Assembly: GCA_019188255.1 (NCBI GenBank)
Contig: JAETXT010000003.1
Location: 4,898,001 to 4,962,000 of the forward strand
Length of the DNA stretch: 64,000 nucleotides
Source of the DNA: Verticillium longisporum
Taxonomy: Eukaryota; Ascomycota; Sordariomycetes; Glomerellales; Plectosphaerellaceae
Direction: 5' to 3'
The notes under the pieces are model-generated. The model searched no databases. It was not told the origin of the DNA and was given only the letters and a program-made list of their open reading frames with translations. Below, one piece after another: positions 10,165 through 21,203 of the stretch (within the stretch, counting starts at the first letter, position 1; every line of letters starts with the position of its first letter). Made by a program: the position numbers and the translations under genes.

Positions 10165-11043
10165 GGACTCTATAGAAGTTTTAGTTACAAATGCAGCTAG
10201 ATCTTACATCGAAGCATTCACAAGGAAGTCAAAACATACTGGATCCTCGAATGAGAGCAGCCCGAACGCTGTTTGTTTCTCGTGCTGCTGGCATGGTTTT
10301 GATGCCGCAAGAGGAGACTCAATTGTTGATTGTTTTTACTGGGCAGTAGCGACGATCCCCGTGAGTCGCACACGAAGAACTAACTCAAGAAGTCTTCGGC
10401 CAAAACATTTGCTGGCGAGCACATGTGAGCTTGATGGTGTTCATCTTCTTCATTTTCTTCATGGCGTGACCTCACAGATGAACAACCCCACCCCGCCATC
10501 CCGCGCATGTCAGTGGGGGTTTGAGTTGACATGTAGCAATACCAATGCAGCGTCATGCCCATTGGATGTTAGCGTTTGACTGTGCATGAAGCAGCGGCTA
10601 TTCGAGGGGGTTGGCGATTTTCAACGGCTTTGATTGACAGGCTGCTGATCCTGAACATGGGATGTCACATGGGCTGGTGGTGCAAGCCATGTCACCACGA
10701 GCCGGGAGGATACTCAGCCCATCCCTCTCCCCCTTTTCCCCCCTCCACTTCTCCTCACGTTTTCCATCAGTAAAGGAATAGGTTAATGATCATCATTTGC
10801 ACATGCGATGATGAGCTCGTTTGGCAACATGCACTAGCAAAGCCTTACGCGATGTCACTTCTGTGAACTCGAGCGGCCTATTTCACAGTGATGATGCGAA
10901 GTCATCCAAGATATATCTGTTCAGACTGTTGATTGACATACTCGTATATCTAAAGCCTCATCGGGAAAATGCGTAGACACATTCCAAGGGAAGACTAAAA
11001 TGACGATTGTTGCCACGTTGACAGTCTACGACTACACAGGATC
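10165..11043. other. Intergenic, upstream of the ATP-grasp gene
   Basis: 879 bases between two co-oriented minus-strand genes. It contains the ATP-grasp promoter and a pyrimidine-rich stretch near 10724-10760. No gene seen. Confidence 0.6.
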
Positions 11044-13089
11044 TTACCACTCCAGCCTGTTGTCTTCCCTGAGCTCAACATCCCACCGCTCGTTTCCATG
11101 CCACACCTGTTTCCCTGAGTTCAAAGACGCCACAGAAGTCCGGAGCTCACTAATCATAGCGCCCGGACCGCTCGCGAAAACCACGGTAGGACCACGCACT
11201 GTCTCCTCAACGAAGTTCTTCACGAGCATGCCAACATCGGGGTGCCGGCCTACGCAGTCACCTGAGCCCCCAGTCTTCTTGTAAGCAACAACTTCCCTGG
11301 CAGTCGATGCGTCGGTATCGGGTAGTGATGAAGCGGAGCTTGAACCTGTAATTTGATGCGTCTTTCGATCCTCGGAAAGCTTCTCATCTGCATCGGGCTT
11401 GGCGACGGCTTTGTCGTGCTCCTGCTGTTCGCGAGTGATGTAAACCGTGATTTGGATATTGTGCTCGTGAGCAGAAGCCTTGATGAGACCAAGCTCAGCA
11501 TCAATCCAGCGAGCGTCGTCCCGATGACGGACCATCCAGATGAGTTGAACGGCACGGTCAGTGCGGCCGCTCGTTAAGCTTGTGGCACCTTGGGATTGGA
11601 ATGTCTCAAGAATGACCGGAAGCACATATGTGATGCCCGTGCCTCCCGCGACGGCCAGGACGTTGACGCCTTCATCGATTCCGCGGGTAGAGTGTTCACC
11701 ATATGGTCCTTGGAGAATTACTGGCGTGGTTGGCATCGAGGATGACCCCGCGCCCTGCTTCTCGGCAATCCTGCGGGCTGCGAGCTCCGCAATCTTCTTC
11801 GTCTCTCCACCTTTTGCGCGGAAAACATAGGAGTGCTTGACGAAGCTCTCTTTGCTCGACACAGGCAACGAAAGTGGCGTGAAGGGGTGAGATTGCCACA
11901 CGCTGCTGTCTGGGAAGCACAGATAAAAGTGTTGGCCAACGTGCCATGGCGACTGGTTGAAGGTGAAGTCAAGGCGCGCCACGTCGCCGTGTTCTGCGTC
12001 CGGGAACAAGGTCAATTGAGCTTGAGCTGGATGGAAGCCCCAGTCGCCTCGGACGTATTGGTGATGGAGAAGGGCCATGCGCACGAGCCTTGGCAGTCGG
12101 TCGAAGAACCACAATAGCAGCCCGCACAGCATCCAGTCACTAAGAAACTCCCAGTGACCCCAGCAGGTGCCAATATATACCATAGCCAAGACGTAGTGAG
12201 TTTTTCGGAAGAACTCGAACCCCGTGTAGCGGATCATGAAGCCAAGGCTGAGGAACCACATAAGGAGGAGCAGAAACATGGCGCAAAGTCCATAGATCAT
12301 GTACTCCTTTGTGACCCAGTTGACTGCATATTCCGGCTGTGGACCATAGAGTCCGATACAAATGACACACCACACAATGGCATGAAGCACACTCTGAAGC
12401 AAGATGATGTAGCCGACCCAGCGATGGAGGAAGTTGAAAGCCTGGTAAGGGATGCCGGTGAGGAGTGATAGGATAGATTCCCTGCTGGAAAGAAGGACAG
12501 AGAAAGGCGTAATGGCATAAGCAAGAATTCCGATGCGGTTGGACCAAATTCCGGCAGTGTTCTGCTCCTTGTAGACGCCAGGGTGGTCCTTGACTGGTGA
12601 TATCCAAAGGGCATATGTCATCCCGACGAAGGAGAATATGGTCAGGTACACAACCAGAATGGCGAGAATCAGAACTTGCAGTCTGGTTGTGCGGCCGAAG
12701 ATAAAGCGAATCGAGTCGGGGAGAAGATATGAGCGGGCTGTGGCAGCCGCGGCCCGCAGAGGACGGGAGACGACTGCTGGCGACGGTGATTTCGAATGCT
12801 CGGTTGCTGTGAGAGGAGCAGATTCGTCTTCACTCTTATCCGACGTAGTCGTGAAGACGAAAGGCCTGGTACGTCGAGAAAGTAGTGACCGTCTTCCCAC
12901 AGCAACGAGTAGAAGGACTGCACCGGCAATGAGCCACAAAATACCGGAATACACCATCCCGAGGTCGTTGGCCTCCCAGAGAGCATCGAGGTAATCGCAG
13001 TTGGCCTGGTCCGCAGTGCAAGGCAGCGTGCGGGGATGATACCCATAATGCCAGATCTGAGTGGTCTCAACCTCTGCACCGTCAGCCAT
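11044..13089 (-). CDS. Ferric/cupric reductase, NOX/FRE family
   Basis: A 681-aa transmembrane metalloreductase in one exon. It has an N-terminal membrane segment (VYSGILWLIAGAVLLLVAVG), a linker, then the ferric-reductase domain with paired heme histidines in FLHRWVGYIILLQSVLHAIVW and FRKTHYVLAMVYIGTCWGHWE. The FAD site is marked by HPFTPLSL, the NADPH site by AVAGGTGITYVLP and the C-terminal motif by VVFASGPGAM. The cytoplasmic half passes electrons from NADPH through FAD to the hemes and reduces extracellular Fe(III) or Cu(II). It lies 0.9 kb from the CTR copper transporter, the usual partner of a cupric reductase, so a role in reductive metal uptake is a reasonable inference. Metal preference cannot be decided from sequence. 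Confidence 0.92.
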   Translation of the reverse strand: MADGAEVETTQIWHYGYHPRTLPCTADQANCDYLDALWEANDLGMVYSGILWLIAGAVLLLVAVGRRSLLSRRTRPFVFTTTSDKSEDESAPLTATEHSKSPSPAVVSRPLRAAAATARSYLLPDSIRFIFGRTTRLQVLILAILVVYLTIFSFVGMTYALWISPVKDHPGVYKEQNTAGIWSNRIGILAYAITPFSVLLSSRESILSLLTGIPYQAFNFLHRWVGYIILLQSVLHAIVWCVICIGLYGPQPEYAVNWVTKEYMIYGLCAMFLLLLMWFLSLGFMIRYTGFEFFRKTHYVLAMVYIGTCWGHWEFLSDWMLCGLLLWFFDRLPRLVRMALLHHQYVRGDWGFHPAQAQLTLFPDAEHGDVARLDFTFNQSPWHVGQHFYLCFPDSSVWQSHPFTPLSLPVSSKESFVKHSYVFRAKGGETKKIAELAARRIAEKQGAGSSSMPTTPVILQGPYGEHSTRGIDEGVNVLAVAGGTGITYVLPVILETFQSQGATSLTSGRTDRAVQLIWMVRHRDDARWIDAELGLIKASAHEHNIQITVYITREQQEHDKAVAKPDADEKLSEDRKTHQITGSSSASSLPDTDASTAREVVAYKKTGGSGDCVGRHPDVGMLVKNFVEETVRGPTVVFASGPGAMISELRTSVASLNSGKQVWHGNERWDVELREDNRLEW

Positions 13090-13980
13090 GATCGCAAAAT
13101 AGGCCAGGTAAAAATCGAGATTGATGATCGAATCGAAGACCTCAGGGCGTCATGGGAAGATGGCCGATTGCTTTTAACCGACAAATGTTCTTGTCTGGAA
13201 CCTCGTAAAGAATTGCAGAGATATCTGACAGTGTGGAGAATGAATAGTATCGGTGGAAAGCGGAATAGAATGTGCAAACTGCTTTGTATGAATAGTCGGA
13301 ATCATGTTGATGACCCGCGCTCCAGCACACATGTTCCATTGCGAACCAGGTGGTATTTCCTGACAATGACAGGCCTCAAGTCTCCACCTTTTCAACCCTG
13401 AAAACGAAAGAAATCGAGCAGGGTGTAAATGCAGGAGTTCTTGGCGGCGATATTAACAAGCCCTGGCGGTGCCAATGTGACGGATGACGGGGCCAGGCCT
13501 CGAACGCCATGTAGGCTGGACTGGCAATCTAGCTCGCCTGTGGGTGTGGGCGCATGGTTCCGAACATGAGGGACCAAGCCACCGAGCACAATTGAGAAGA
13601 TTATGGTTGGCTTGTTGGTGGTGTATTACAATACCCTACAGGACACCTCGTGGGGGATTCAATTCCTCGGCACGGAGAATGCCACAACAGGCAAGATCTT
13701 CGATGACATACACACTTTCTTTGTTCCCCTGCGGCCTGGCAAGTTCCTTGTGCATGATCAACAGGAACGTCGCACTGTTACGGTATTCTGCACGTTGACC
13801 ACCCCTACGTTGGCCGCGACCCTACAAGATCCCACCGCTCTGCCTGCTTTCATCCAAGGTCAACACCTCTCTTGTTAGATTCTAACATCAACATCGCGCA
13901 ACTTTGAGCTTCGCTTACACTGCCTACTCGCTTTTTATTTGTCCGTTGTTTCTTGCATATCAAGCGGGGCCATCTTCAAA
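13090..13980. promoter_or_regulatory. Shared upstream region of metalloreductase and CTR transporter
   Basis: The reductase (minus, starts at 13089) and the CTR gene (plus, starts at 13981) diverge from this 891-bp region, an arrangement compatible with co-regulation. I found no clear copper-response element (TTTGCTC-type) by eye and no convincing gene. Confidence 0.4.
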
Positions 13981-14696
13981 ATGAGTCATGGATCCCATTC
14001 AGATGACAGCGATCTCCAGTGCCAGATGGAGGTGAGATCACCCGACTGCCTCATCATGGTTCCGGCGGATTCGAATACCAAGTCATGATTGCACATAAAC
14101 TAACGTTGTCTCAGATGATCTGGAACTGGAACACTGTTGGATCATGTTAGTCCCCATGTCGTTTCCGTTGAGATTATACACTACCTCAGCAGTGGAATAC
14201 TGATGATAACTTCGTAATAGGTTTCCTCGCCAAATCATGGTACATTCGAACTGAGGGTATGATGGTCGCCTCGAGCATCGGCGTTGCCCTCCTGGCTGTC
14301 ATCTTGGAGCTGTCTCGTCGCGCATGCAAAGAATACGATTCCTCAATCGTAGCGCAAATGGAACGCAGTGTGACAGCTGCCGCCATTGCCAATCCATCGC
14401 TCTTGCCAGTATCCACCAGTGGCTCGCCTTCTGTCCGAATTCTGAACCTACGTGTCAGTCCGCTCCAGCAGGCCATTCGATCACTCATGTATGCCATAAG
14501 CTTCTCGGTGGCCTACATAGTCATGCTGCTGGCGATGTCGTTCAATGGCTACATTATTGTCGCCATCTTTGTTGGCGCTGGCATGGGCAAGTTTCTCACC
14601 GACTGGATGGTAGTCAAGGTGGCCGTCAGCCAAGATGGGGGCCAGGGAATGGAAAAGTCGACTGGTATCGAGTCGCTGACCATTTGCTGCACATGA
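13981..14696 (+). CDS. CTR-family high-affinity copper transporter
   Basis: A three-exon gene: 13981-14031, intron 14032-14114, 14115-14145, intron 14146-14220, 14221-14696, giving about 185 aa. Splicing builds the fungal CTR N-terminus CQMEMIWNWNT with its MxM copper-binding pair, then CFLAKSWYIRTEGMMVASSIG. Three membrane segments follow: VASSIGVALLAVILEL; AISFSVAYIVMLLAMSFN with the pore MxxxM motif; and IIVAIFVGAGMGKFL with the GxxxG packing motif. The family imports Cu(I) as a trimer at the plasma membrane after reduction of Cu(II), fitting the reductase next door. The gene ends 148 bp from the convergent NAS-like gene. The two small 5' exons are easy to miss in automated annotation. Family is confident; induction by copper starvation is inferred from family behaviour. 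Confidence 0.92.
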
Positions 14697-14844
14697 GAGG
14701 GCAATTTTAAATTGTGATTCTTCATCATGGCCAACCTCCTCAGCCTCGGAATCAGCAGGGCTGGCACTTGGAATACCGATACCAGCGGAACGAGTCGGAT
14801 TTTTGGTTGGCCTATCATCGGCCACAATCTACTGTTGATCCCTC

Positions 14845-15808
14845 TCAGATCACTCTAGATACAATTATTGATGTATTAATACTCCTTCCTTTTTCTCCGT
14901 TCATGTGGCATGTCAACACGGGCATGAGCCTCTTCATCAACTTGGGCGAGTTCATTACCGTTGGCTATGGAGGTTAGCACTTGCCGTAGCAGCTTGTTCT
15001 TCTTCAAGTTGATACTCACTGGGTAGAAAAGCGATTTCAGCGAAGTAGACCCCCGAGAAACCATGACGGCTCCGCTGGTCATCCGGCCTGCCACCTCGAG
15101 CAAGACTGCCTCCTTCTCTTCGGCTGTCGAGCCCACTGTGGCGTTGAAGTATACCGCATCGAAAGAACGTAGATCTCTTGGTGCAGTCCGTGCATCGCCT
15201 GCCTCATAGGTCGTGTCCTCGCAGTCTAGTGCGAGCGTGATCATTGCCCGTTGACTCAGTTCTAGCCTTGATGGCAGCAGCTCAACACTGTGGACATGAA
15301 TACGCTCGCCTCGTGCCCGAGCCCAGTCTTGAATCCATATGCACGTCTCCGGCAGGGCACCAGCACCAAGAATAGCAACAGATCGCGGTGTACGTCCCAG
15401 GACAGTCGATGCGGCTGTCCACTCCAACTCCGCGGCATGTTCGTAGAAGGCATGTATTGGGAACCGAGAAAGCGATTTACGTGCCGCTGAAGATTCTCGA
15501 GCATCGGCAATCTCGTTGGCGAACGCGATTTCAAACGCTGCCTCGCATTCAAGGACTGCCCGGCGTGTGCTGGGCATGAGACTGATCACATCTGGGTGCT
15601 TGAGGAGCCGTTGCTCTACATCGGTGTCGACAGTGGTGAAGCCGATGACGCCGTAAAGCTCATTCCAGTGGGGAATTGCGGCGTTGACTTTGTCAACGGA
15701 GTCGAGGGGGTACAAGCTCTCGAGGTGTTCGGTAGCACGCTTGATCTTGCCGATGTGGTGCTGAACCGCAGCAGCAGGGTCAGCAGGAAAGAGCTGCGTG
15801 ACTGTCAT
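14845..15808 (-). CDS. Nicotianamine synthase-like aminocarboxypropyl transferase
   Basis: Exon 1 is 15808-15020, a 55-nt intron is 15019-14965 (GTGAGT...CTAAC...TAG), and exon 2 is 14964-14845, giving 302 aa. The protein shows the SAM-binding loop VAILGAGALPETCIWIQ, FDAVYFNATVGSTAEEK (equivalent to the YDVVFLAALVG block of NAS) and AVMVSRGSTSLKSLFYP. Exon 2 supplies the conserved NAS C-terminus, ending INTSIIVSRVI. NAS enzymes transfer 3-amino-3-carboxypropyl groups from S-adenosylmethionine. Plant NAS makes nicotianamine from three SAM, while bacterial NAS-like CntL makes a staphylopine precursor from histidine. Location is probably cytosolic. Its setting beside a copper transporter, metalloreductase, ATP-grasp ligase and exporter argues for a metal-chelating product. 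The acceptor substrate cannot be told from sequence. Confidence 0.85.
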
Positions 15809-16592
15809 ATTGGGAAAGACCTGTGGGAACGCGAAATTCGGATGATTCTCAAAGCGGGAGGCTGGGGGTGAGGTCAGGATCTCTCTATGCCGGACTCAAA
15901 TAGCCGTGAAGCTATGACTATTGGAGAAATATCACATCGTTGTGATCAGGAATCTCTGCCGCGATTTCTGGCAACGTAACAGGCTATCGCGGCATGTCGC
16001 AGCGTGCTCTCACCAGGTACCTGGCAGAACCGATGACGGCAACAATTGGAAGCTGCCCAAGGGTCTTGTCATGGGGGTCCGATTGTAGTTGCGGAGCTGT
16101 GGTGAAATTACCCGTCCGGTGTATGCAGGGTCAACGTGCTAATACGACAGCTCGGCATGCAAGGTCATAACTTGCTAAATTGGCAGACTTGGCGAGCCCG
16201 AAACTGACCATACCAACCCCAGACGCCGACCAATCAGTAGGGTACCCCCTACGCGACTCTTGAGCACATCTATTGAGTTTGCCAGCCAGTGACTGTGGCC
16301 TGGCGGCCAGCCTGTGAACAGATCCTGAGGCATCCTCAAGTAGGCCCAGGTCGGAGAATACTGTCACGGGCGTAGGACGAAATTTCGCTCAAGGCCTGAC
16401 TGCTGGCAAACTGGTGGCCACTGGCAGGAGGTGGAGCCTTTCTGTTTATGGGTGTGTCATCGACCAACCTCGATCAGCTGGCTTCATGAAGGTTGATGTT
16501 TCTCGGCGTATGACAACCTAGATACCTAACTAGCAGCCAGCCCTTTGAGGAGCACTTCGAAGGCTTAGCAAGGACCATCGTACGGACGCACA
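15809..16592. promoter_or_regulatory. Bidirectional promoter region between NAS-like and ABC transporter genes
   Basis: 784 bp lie between two divergent start codons (15808 minus, 16593 plus), so both are probably driven from here. No specific factor site was identified by eye. Confidence 0.4.
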
Positions 16593-19500
16593 ATGCTGCA
16601 TATCAACCCTTTCAGACCTCGTCGGATACCGGAAGTACCGAGTAGCCGAAGCCCTTCTCCTGAAGAAAGTGCGAGCACACTCAGTCAGCTCATTTTCTCG
16701 TGGCTTAGCCCTCTGCTCACGGTGATTATTAGCCACTTACATTGAGATCACCTTTGTCTACAGCCCACTCAGGTTGACTCTAAGATGTTCATGTTCAACG
16801 CTGATGATCAAAGACCGGTTACAGCAGGCCACTAGAATATGCAGATATCTGGTTCATACCACAAGCACGTTCCGCCAATAACCTGGCGCGGAAGTTACAA
16901 CAATCCTTCGAGGGTCTCATGCTCAACCAACGCCACAATGGATCTCGACGACGCTGGGGCATGCCTTTGCTTGCATGGGGGATTTACGACTCCTTCAAAT
17001 TCGACTTCTGGCTCGGGGGGCTATGCCAACTTATCGAGTCCGTCCTGCAAGCCATGGCTCCGTTCACCTTGCGTTTCCTGATAATCTTCGCCAGAGACTC
17101 TCATGCATACACCGCAGGCTACCAGGACTCTCGGCCACCAGTTGGTCAGGGTGTCGGTATCGTGCTGGCCATTACGGCCATGCAAGTGATGCAAAGCTTC
17201 TCGTCCAGCCACTTTCACTACCGTAGCACATTACTTGGGGGGCAGAGTCGGAGCGCGTTGATTGCTATGGCTTTTTCCAAAGCTCTCCGCCTCTCCAGAC
17301 GGGCCAGAGCGGGTGGCGGGTCTGGTGCAACCGAGGCCACGATGATCCCCGCAACGAAACCGCCATGCCAACCACGAGCACAGTTCTCCAACGAGGGATG
17401 GTCTAATAGTCGCATTATGAGTTTGATTTCCACCGATTTATCGCGCATTGAACAATCGTGCACCACTTTCCATCTCGTCTGGACGTCGCCGATTGCTATA
17501 ATCCTCACCATAACGTTGTTAATTATCAACCTTGGATACAGCGCACTGGCAGGCGTTGCAGTGCTCGTCATCGGCCTCATAGCTTTGACCAAAGTCATCA
17601 AGGTCCTCATACGTCTGAGAGCCGCCGTCAATGTGGAAACAGACCAGAGAGCAGGGCTTACGCAGGAGATACTTCACGGCATCCGCTTCGTCAAATACTT
17701 CGGTTGGGAATCTGCATTTCTTAACCGTCTCCAGGCATTAAGGGCCTCAGAGACAAGTTCGCTACAGATCTTACACATCACGAAAAGTGGCATAGGAGCC
17801 GTGTCGATGGCGCTTCCCATATTCTCAAGTATGGCGGCCTTCTTGGTTTACTCATCTACGAATTCCGGGGCACTGGACCCGGCACTCATCTTCTCATCCC
17901 TAGCGCTTTTCAACAGCTTGAGGACACCTATGAACTGGCTTCCAACATCTATCGGTCACTTGGTTGATGCCTTTGCTGCATTGAAGCGCTGTGAAGCATT
18001 CCTCTTGTCAGAAGAGTCGCCTCCTCACCCTGGCGCAACGCAAGGCCTGGAACAGGCCATCGAGCTTCAAGACGCGACCTTTACCTGGGAGAATCCTCCG
18101 GCTGGAGACGAAGAACAATCGACAGATACTGCAGCCAGAATTCAAACATCCCATCGACTCAAATCGTTGGGCCGCAACTTGTCGCAAAAGCTGAATGGCA
18201 CGTCACCGGCCCGACGCGATGACGAAAAGGCGTCCGGGGAGAGCAGAAAGCCGCCATTTGGTCTCGAAAGGGTTTCCTTGTCAATACCTTCTAAAGAGCT
18301 TGTAGCAGTGGTTGGCTCGGTGGGCTGTGGCAAGTCGTCGTTGCTCAGTGCCTTGGCAAACGATATGCGCCTGGTTCAGGGGACCATGAAGTTCAACTCG
18401 AACGTCGCTTACTGTCCGCAATCCGCGTGGCTGCAGAATGCCACGATCCGGCAGAATATTCTGTTTGGGAAAGATTTCAACAGAGATTTTTACAACCGTG
18501 TCACTCACGCTTGTGCTCTCGAGGCCGACTTTGCATTGCTTCCGCATGGAGATCTGACCGAGATTGGCGAAAAGGGAATCACCCTCTCAGGTGGGCAGAA
18601 GCAGCGCGTGAACATTGCAAGGGCGATCTATTCGGACGCCGGCATTGTCCTTCTTGATGACCCTCTCTCGGCAGTTGATGCACACGTCGGGAATCACATC
18701 TTCAACCAAGCCATCAGCGGTCTTCTCCAAAAGAAGTGCTGTGTTCTTGTCACGCATCAACTACAGGTTCTTCATCGATGTGATCGGGTCATATGGATGA
18801 TGGATGGGCGCATCGAAGCAGTCGGTGAATACGAAAGACTTCTGGAAAGCTCTGCTTCTTTCCAGAAGTTTGTGCAAACGTCAGGCATCGTGAGCTCTCA
18901 CGAGCCACGAGTGAATGGGGACATGGAGGGAAGCACAAGTGTTTCCCACGAAGGCGCATCGGCGCTGAGCGACAATGCCGATGGGGACAAAAAGAAACTG
19001 ATGCAGGATGACGTCAAGGCCGTCAACAGCGTTCCTTGGACGGTCTATCGTGTCTGGATGCAGTCTTCTGGGAGTATATTTAACATAGCTGCAGTGCTGT
19101 TCCTGATGTGCGTTTTCCGAGCGGCGAACTTGCTGACGTCTCTTTCACTGGCCTGGTGGGTATCGGACGCCCATGGCCTCTCCCGCGCATCATACGTGAG
19201 TCGAAACATCTCTTCCAGTCTAACGCCTATCCTAACCTAGAACAGATTGGACTATACGCCGGGCTAGGTGTTGCGCAAGCTGTTCTTCTTTTCACCTTCT
19301 CCATGGTTACCTGCATTGTGGGCACCAGGGCGAGCCAGAAGATGTCCAATGATGCGATGTGGCAGATTCTTCGAGCCCCGATTGTGTTCTTTGACACCAC
19401 ACCTCTAGGCCGCATCATACATCGATTCACAAAGGACGTTGACACGATGGACAACAACTTAACAGACTCCTTCAGGCAGTACCTCATCGTACTGAGCTCC

Positions 19501-20998
19501 TTGCTTGGATCATTCGGCTTCATAATCGCATACTTCCACTACGTCAGTTGGGCTTTTGGCTCCATTCTACCCGTGCGCTACACAGGACGAAGCTGACCTC
19601 GGTGGTGATTAGTTTGCGATCGCCTTGGCTATCGTTTCAGTTGTCTTAGTTCTAGCTGTGTCCTATTATAGATGCAGTGCTCGAGAGTTGAAGCGTCACC
19701 ACGCCATTCTTGATGGGGCTCTGTTCGCGAGGTTCAGCGAGGCGCTCGTGGGCGCGTCCACGATACGGGCCTACAAACGCGAGGAATACTATGTCCGCGA
19801 TATTTATCGAGCCATCGATGACATGGACGGTGCCTACTTCTTGACCTTTGCGAACCAACGCTGGTTGTCCCTTCGACTCGACAACCTCGGCAATATCTTG
19901 TCCTTCACGACCGGGATGCTTGCTGTGACTACAGCACTGGTCGTGTCACCTAGCATCACCGGGCTTATTCTAAGTTATAGTCTGAGCCTGGTCGGTATCA
20001 TACAGATTACGGTCCGGTACTTTGCCGACGTTGACAACTCCATGTCCAGCACTGAACGACTGCACCAGTACACATCCTCACTCGCCCGTGAAGCCTCGCT
20101 CGAGGAGGACGCAGCTCTCCGACTCCGATCAAGCTGGCCAGAGAGCGGCGAGATTGTATTTGAGTCAGTGCAAATGAGATACAGGCCGGAGCTGCCCCTA
20201 GTCCTTGACAACTTCTCATTGACGATTCGCGGGGGTGAGCGCATCGGCATCGTTGGGCGCACAGGTGCCGGCAAGAGCACCATTCTCTCGACTCTGTTCC
20301 GCCTCACGGAGCTAAGCGGTGGCCGTATCATGATTGATGGGGTCGATATCGCTCAAGTTGGCCTGCACAGTCTACGCTCAAGGCTCGCCATCATACCGCA
20401 GGACCCTACGCTGTTCCGGGGAACGATCCGTTCGAATCTGGACCCATTTGGCAGACACAGCGATCTTGAAATGTGGAACGCCCTTCGTCAGGCGCATCTC
20501 CTTCCTCGAGAACCCTCGTCTGAGGCCAGTGGCCTCGCGATAGACGCAACATCCGATGCTACCGACCATAGTCTTCGCGACATACGAATAGCCGCTCACT
20601 CCCCAGAGAACAACAAGGAGACGCGGATCACCCTCGACGCCATTGTGGAAGAGGAAGGTCTGAACTACTCTCTCGGCCAGCGACAGCTGTTAGCCCTGGC
20701 GCGAGCGCACTTGAGGAACGCACGTATCACACTCATTGACGAAGGGACCAGTAGCGTAGACAGCGCGACTGATGTCTTAGTGCAAAAGACTATTGCTCAA
20801 GAACTTAGCAGCGGCAAGACTCTAATCGCTATCGCTCACCGTCTGCGCACCGTCCTGTTGTACGATCGGGTCTGCGTCATGGACCAGGGCCGTATTGTCG
20901 AGCTCGGTCCGCCGCTGGAGCTTTGGGAGCAGGCGGGGATATTTCGAGGGATGTGTGACAGGAGTGGTATCACTCAAGAGGACTTTTCCGATGGATGA
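16593..20998 (+). CDS. ABCC/MRP-type ABC transporter
   Basis: Four exons: 16593-16721, 16814-19195, 19246-19542 and 19613-20998, about 1397 aa. The short first exon reads SPEESASTLSQLIFSWLSPLL, the conserved start of membrane domain 1, and joins to TGYSRPLEYADIWFIP. NBD1 has Walker A GSVGCGKSSLLSAL, signature LSGGQKQRVNIARAI and Walker B VLLDDPLSAVDAH. The second membrane domain includes LGRIIHRFTKDVDTMD. NBD2 has GRTGAGKSTILSTL, YSLGQRQLLALARAHL and ITLIDEGTSSVDSATD. As in other ABCC proteins, NBD1 lacks the catalytic Glu after Walker B (Asp instead). There is no extra N-terminal TMD0. The family exports organic anions and conjugates or loads them into vacuoles. Here it is the candidate exporter or sequesterer of the cluster product. 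The donor of the first intron (GTGATT) is the least certain junction. Confidence 0.93.
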
Positions 20999-21203
20999 GA
21001 TGGGGTCGATACCTAGTAGTGTCGCGAGATGGCGTATGATGTCTAACTCGTGCTATGCAGTCACCCATGGCCCCCAGACACTTGAATGGCCAATCTCAAC
21101 ATGTGTTAAACCAGATCATCATGATCAAGAAGCAACATAATTTTTGAAGGCTCGAAAGTCCTTGACGTATCCAGCCCTTTGGGGATGGCTGGAATCCAGT
21201 CGT

